Shown here piece by piece: positions 5,646 through 8,886 of a stretch of 8,886 nucleotides of DNA. The stretch covers positions 1 to 8,886 of the forward strand of contig CALDMH010000072.1 in NCBI GenBank assembly GCA_937915565.1. Reading direction: 5' to 3'. Below the pieces are notes generated by a model. It saw only the letters and a program-made list of their open reading frames with translations, did not search any database and was not told the origin of the DNA. Origin of the DNA: an uncultured Clostridia bacterium (GTDB taxonomy: Bacteria; Bacillota; Clostridia; Christensenellales; Borkfalkiaceae). Positions within the stretch are counted from its first letter, which is position 1. Every line of letters begins with the position of its first letter. A program made the position numbers and the translations under genes.

Positions 5646-7431
5646 CGTTTCTTTCCTCCTCTTGTTTTCTCTTTTCTTCGATAAGTTGAAGTTCGACCGT
5701 TTTTTTGTATTCGGGGCAGGTTTCCATAAGCTCGTTATGCGTTCCTACCGCCGCAACGGTGCCGTCTTCGAGATAAATTATCTTATCCATTCCTTTTACG
5801 GTTGAAATTCTATGGGCGATGAGAACGGTCGTTTTTCCCTTTCTCGTTTTGCGAAGATTATCGAGAATAATCTTCTCCGTTTCGGTATCTACGGCCGACA
5901 CGGAGTCGTCCAGAATAAGCACGGGCGCGTTTTTCATCAACGCTCGCGCAATGGATATTCTCTGCTTTTGTCCGCCGGAAACCGTTACGCCCCTTTCGCC
6001 GAGCATAGTTTTGTAGCCGTCGCGGAACTCCGCGATGTTTCCGTCCACGTCGGCAAGCTTTGCGGATTCTTTAATAGCTTCTTCGTCAAACTCGTCCGAA
6101 GCGAAGGCTATGTTGTTTTCAATCGTGTCGCCGAACAGGAAATTATCCTGCGGAACGTAAGCGGCGTTTTTTCTCACCGATTCGATTGTGACGGCGTTCA
6201 CGTCTTTTCCGTCGATAAACACGGTTCCGTCCGGAACGTTATAAGCCCTTAAAATCAAATCGGCTATCGTCGTTTTGCCAGAACCCGTTCTTCCGGCAAT
6301 TCCCACGTTTTCGCCCGCTTCGATTTTGAACGAAACGTTCGTTAAGGCGTTCACTTCCGATTCGGGATAAGCAAAGGTAAGGTTTTTGAATTCTATTTCG
6401 CCTCTGGCTTCGCCCAAAGGTTCAACCCCTTCTCTATCCTTCACGTCCTGCGAAGCCGACAAAAGTTCGCTCACCCTTTTAAGCGAAGCTTGTCCGCGGG
6501 CCTTCATTCCGATAAGCTGCGAAATTGCCATAATCGGCCAGACTATGGAGCTGAAATATCCCATAAATTCCATCAATTCGCCGGCGTTGAATTTCCCGTT
6601 GTAAACGAGATAACCGCCGTAACCCAAAATGATGCACACGACCGATTCGATGAAAAGAGTTATCGTTATATCGAGAATCGTTGACGCTTTTACGAATTCG
6701 ACGTTTACGTCCTCATTGTATTTGTTGAGTTTTTTGAACGCCGAAAGTTCTTTGGCTTCCTTTACGAACGCTTTTATTACGGCTATACCCGAGAAATTTT
6801 CCTGCGAAAAATCGGAAAGTTCCGAAAAAGCCTCCTGCCTTTTATCCCATTTCTTTTCCATATATCCGCCGATAATCGTGGTTGCCACGAACATACACGC
6901 AAGCGGAATGAGCGAGAATAAGGCAAGGTTCGTTTTTAACGTAATCATTTTGTAAAACGACATTCCGCCGAGAAGCGCGGCGTCGCAAAACATCATTATT
7001 CCCCAACCGAAACAATCCTGAACGGTTTCGAGGTCGTTTGTGAAAAGCGACATAAGATTGCCGACTTTATTCTTTTGATAATAACTCACGGAAAGGTTTT
7101 TGCAGCGGTCGAACATTCTCAATCTTAAATCCTCTTCGACCTTTGCTCCCGAACCGAGAAAGCAGATACGCCATAAAAACCTGCCGGTTATAAGCACGAG
7201 AATGACTATTATCATCGGCAAACAAATTTTGTCCAGCACAAAATCGAGGTTGAACAAAACCGTTTCTCCGTCGATAACGTTATAACCGTCTGCAATTCCG
7301 TTTATTATATACTTATACAACTTCGGGATTTCGAGCTGCGCGTAGTCTACCGCCGTGAGAGCCGCTAATCCCAAAAGAAGTATAGCTAAAAATTTCAGAT
7401 AGTATTTGTTAATGTATTTTCCGAATATCAT
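5638..7431 (-). CDS. ABC exporter half-transporter, subunit with degenerate Walker B (BmrC/YheI-like)
   Basis: This 597-residue ABC exporter subunit has an N-terminal membrane domain with about six segments (first near 11-30, second near 70-92, last near 285-305) and a C-terminal ATPase domain (about 345-580). Motifs are the A-loop Tyr355, Walker A GRTGSGKT (380-387), Q-loop Gln428, canonical signature VSGGQ (484-488), Walker B LILDD (505-509) and H-loop His540. Asp509 replaces the catalytic Glu; the codons at 5905-5910 are both GAC. In known heterodimeric exporters such as BmrCD and TM287/288, this change marks the subunit that contributes the non-hydrolysing site. The C-terminus is a charged tail rich in Glu, Lys and Arg. 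The ATG follows the MATE stop by 10 bp, with AGG at 7438-7440 as a modest ribosome site. Confidence 0.95.
   Translation of the reverse strand: MIFGKYINKYYLKFLAILLLGLAALTAVDYAQLEIPKLYKYIINGIADGYNVIDGETVLFNLDFVLDKICLPMIIVILVLITGRFLWRICFLGSGAKVEEDLRLRMFDRCKNLSVSYYQKNKVGNLMSLFTNDLETVQDCFGWGIMMFCDAALLGGMSFYKMITLKTNLALFSLIPLACMFVATTIIGGYMEKKWDKRQEAFSELSDFSQENFSGIAVIKAFVKEAKELSAFKKLNKYNEDVNVEFVKASTILDITITLFIESVVCIILGYGGYLVYNGKFNAGELMEFMGYFSSIVWPIMAISQLIGMKARGQASLKRVSELLSASQDVKDREGVEPLGEARGEIEFKNLTFAYPESEVNALTNVSFKIEAGENVGIAGRTGSGKTTIADLILRAYNVPDGTVFIDGKDVNAVTIESVRKNAAYVPQDNFLFGDTIENNIAFASDEFDEEAIKESAKLADVDGNIAEFRDGYKTMLGERGVTVSGGQKQRISIARALMKNAPVLILDDSVSAVDTETEKIILDNLRKTRKGKTTVLIAHRISTVKGMDKIIYLEDGTVAAVGTHNELMETCPEYKKTVELQLIEEKRKQEEERNDA
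5655..5660 (-). promoter_or_regulatory. Strong ribosome binding site AGGAGG for the second ABC subunit
   Basis: AGGAGG on the minus strand lies 9 bases ahead of the ATG at 5643-5645, inside the last codons of the preceding subunit. It fixes the long start that includes the extra N-terminal hydrophobic segment, and it allows strong translation of this subunit despite the 8-bp gene overlap. Confidence 0.85.
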
Positions 7432-7441
7432 AAATTACCTG

Positions 7442-8821
7442 TTAATCGTTTAATTCCATCGTTTTCCCCAAATCCGCGCTTTTGCGGGTTTTGATGTATT
7501 CGTATTTATTCTTCAAAGCAAGAAGGAATATAACCGACGTTATGAAAGCAAGGGATTCGGTTGCTATCGACGCATACCAGATTCCTTCCGCGCCGAAAAG
7601 CGCAGGCAATAAAAACACGAACAACGTTTGAAAGACGAGCGCGCGCAAAAACGAAAGTATTGCGGACACGAGCCCGTTGTTCAACGCCGTGAAAAATCCC
7701 GACGAGAATATATTGATTCCCGAAAAAATGAATACGAAAGAATATATCCTGAACGCGTCGACCGTCAAATCGAAAAGAACCTTGTCGTAACCGACGAAGA
7801 ATTTCGCAAGAGGAACGGCAAGAAGTTCCGCCGCGCCCGTGAGAACTATTCCGCAAATCGACATCGTCGTAATACTCTTTTTGAAAACGTTTTGCAGTTC
7901 AGGCTTGTTTTGCGCGCCGTAATTGTATCCTACAACCGGCGCCATACCTATCGAATAACCTATCTCTATCGCAACGAATATAAATTGAACGTACATCAAA
8001 ACGCCGTATGCCGCAACGCCGTCTTCCTTATAAAAAAGCATAAGCTGAACGTTGTAAAGCATACTCACAATCGACGAAGATACGTTGGTGAGAAGTTCCG
8101 AAGAACCGTTGGTGCAGGCCTGCAATATAGGCTTGAATTCAAGTTTCGGTTTTACGAATTTCAGCCTGCTCTTGTTAGGTTTTACGAAGTAAAGAAACGG
8201 AATCACCCCGCCTACGACCTGACCTATGCCGGTGGCTAACGCAGCGCCGACCAATTCCCACTTGAACACGACGATAAAAAGCGCGTCCAAAACGGCGTTG
8301 GTGCAGCCAGCTATAATCGTTACGACAAGCCCCATACGAGGCTTTTCCGCCGCCGAAAGAAAGCTGTGGAAATTGCTTTGAAGCATAAAGAAAGGCGTGA
8401 ACGCTATGACGATAGAACCGTAAAGCACGCAATCGCCCATCATCTCGTCGGTAGCTTTAAGGATTTTGCATATCGGACGAATGAAAACGATGCCGAAAAC
8501 GGTGAGCAAAACGCCTAAAAGAACGCAGAACGTTATCATCATCGTGAAAAGTTCGTTCGCGCGCTTTTCGTCGCCTTCGCCAAGCGTTTTGGAAACGAGA
8601 GCCGTTCCGCCCGTGCCTATCATAAAGCCCGTTCCGCCGAGAATCATTATAAACGGATAAACCAGATTTATTGCGGCAAACTCCGGTTTACCGACACAAT
8701 TAGAAATGAAAAACCCGTCTACAACCCCGTAAATCGAAGTTATGACCATCATAATTACGGGCGGTAACACGAAAGCAAATATTTTTTTATAAGTAAAATG
8801 GTCGGATAATTTTATCTTCAT
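7442..8821 (-). CDS. MATE family multidrug/cation antiporter (MepA-like)
   Basis: MATE transporters use a sodium or proton gradient to export cationic drugs and metabolites across the inner membrane. The 459-residue length and about twelve hydrophobic segments fit the family. Each half carries a recognisable motif after its second or third helix: GGTALVSKTLGEGDEKRANE (71-90) in the N-half and VGYNYGAQNKPELQNVFKKS (297-316) in the C-half. It looks closer to the MepA-like branch than to NorM, judged from overall sequence style only. The ATG at 8819-8821 has GGAG at 8828-8831, spaced 6 bases. It is the first gene visible in the export block, with the ABC pair 10 bp downstream, so the three are probably one transcript. 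Substrate is unknown. Any MarR- or TetR-type regulator would lie beyond the right edge. Confidence 0.95.
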   Translation of the reverse strand: MKIKLSDHFTYKKIFAFVLPPVIMMVITSIYGVVDGFFISNCVGKPEFAAINLVYPFIMILGGTGFMIGTGGTALVSKTLGEGDEKRANELFTMMITFCVLLGVLLTVFGIVFIRPICKILKATDEMMGDCVLYGSIVIAFTPFFMLQSNFHSFLSAAEKPRMGLVVTIIAGCTNAVLDALFIVVFKWELVGAALATGIGQVVGGVIPFLYFVKPNKSRLKFVKPKLEFKPILQACTNGSSELLTNVSSSIVSMLYNVQLMLFYKEDGVAAYGVLMYVQFIFVAIEIGYSIGMAPVVGYNYGAQNKPELQNVFKKSITTMSICGIVLTGAAELLAVPLAKFFVGYDKVLFDLTVDAFRIYSFVFIFSGINIFSSGFFTALNNGLVSAILSFLRALVFQTLFVFLLPALFGAEGIWYASIATESLAFITSVIFLLALKNKYEYIKTRKSADLGKTMELND

Positions 8822-8886
8822 TCGTTTCTCCGCTAATAGTTTTTAAGTAAAAAACGTAAATTTTAGCTTTTTAAGTGAAATATGAG
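8822..8886 (-). promoter_or_regulatory. AT-rich upstream region of the MATE-ABC operon, with repeated ACTTAAAAA motif
   Basis: This 65-bp stretch holds GGAG at 8828-8831 and is otherwise very AT-rich. On the minus strand ACTTAAAAA occurs at 8868-8876 and again at 8840-8848, start to start 28 bp apart. The similarity extends to CTA on one side, with a single-base indel. A TAAAAT between them could be a -10 element, but its -35 would fall at the window edge, so I cannot confirm a promoter. The repeats may be an operator or simply AT-rich sequence. Confidence 0.35.

Noticed and set aside
5905..5910. Asp for Glu in Walker B as a sign of a dead pseudogene
   Set aside because: All other motifs are intact and the partner subunit carries the complementary change, which is the known pattern of functional heterodimeric exporters.
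7628..8239. A 203-codon plus-strand open frame inside the MATE gene
   Set aside because: It is antisense to the transporter, and its composition is dominated by Arg, Asn and Tyr as expected from reversed hydrophobic codons.

Overview
All eight genes in this 8.9 kb window lie on the minus strand and read from the right edge to the left. Recognisable parts are the nucleotide excision repair pair uvrB-uvrA, a MepA-like MATE transporter, a two-subunit ABC exporter, and three small or unusual membrane proteins I cannot assign. Strong GGAG/AGGAGG ribosome binding sites, the uvrB-then-uvrA order and a BmrC/BmrD-type ABC pair suggest a low-to-moderate GC Firmicute, probably a Clostridia-type anaerobe. 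This is an inference from style and gene content; no marker gene fixes the taxon.

Right half (8821 to 3759): an export block of a MATE transporter, then two ABC half-transporters. The genes are 10 bp apart or overlap by 8 bp, so they look like one operon. The two ABC subunits have complementary defects: the first has Asp in place of the catalytic Walker B Glu, and the second has a degenerate signature motif, FSAGQ. This is the pattern of a heterodimeric exporter with one active and one degenerate ATP site. The start of the operon has only 65 bp of upstream DNA, so any regulator lies outside the window.

Left half (3715 to 1): a good extended -10 promoter sits in the 43-bp gap after the exporter block. 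It precedes a protein with a long acidic, repeat-containing N-terminus and two C-terminal membrane segments. Next come two small proteins that look like diverged tandem copies of each other, each with a winged-helix-like N-terminus and a single C-terminal membrane segment. These are followed by full-length uvrB and the first 59 codons of uvrA. Gaps are 11 bp or less throughout, so the three unknown membrane proteins are probably co-transcribed with uvrBA.

The exporter and repair genes are ordinary and well conserved. The part worth a second look is the three-gene membrane module ahead of uvrB, especially the paired winged-helix/membrane-anchor proteins. I see no RNA gene, CRISPR array, insertion sequence, convincing intrinsic terminator or phage feature. 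No stretch above 300 bases lacks a gene.
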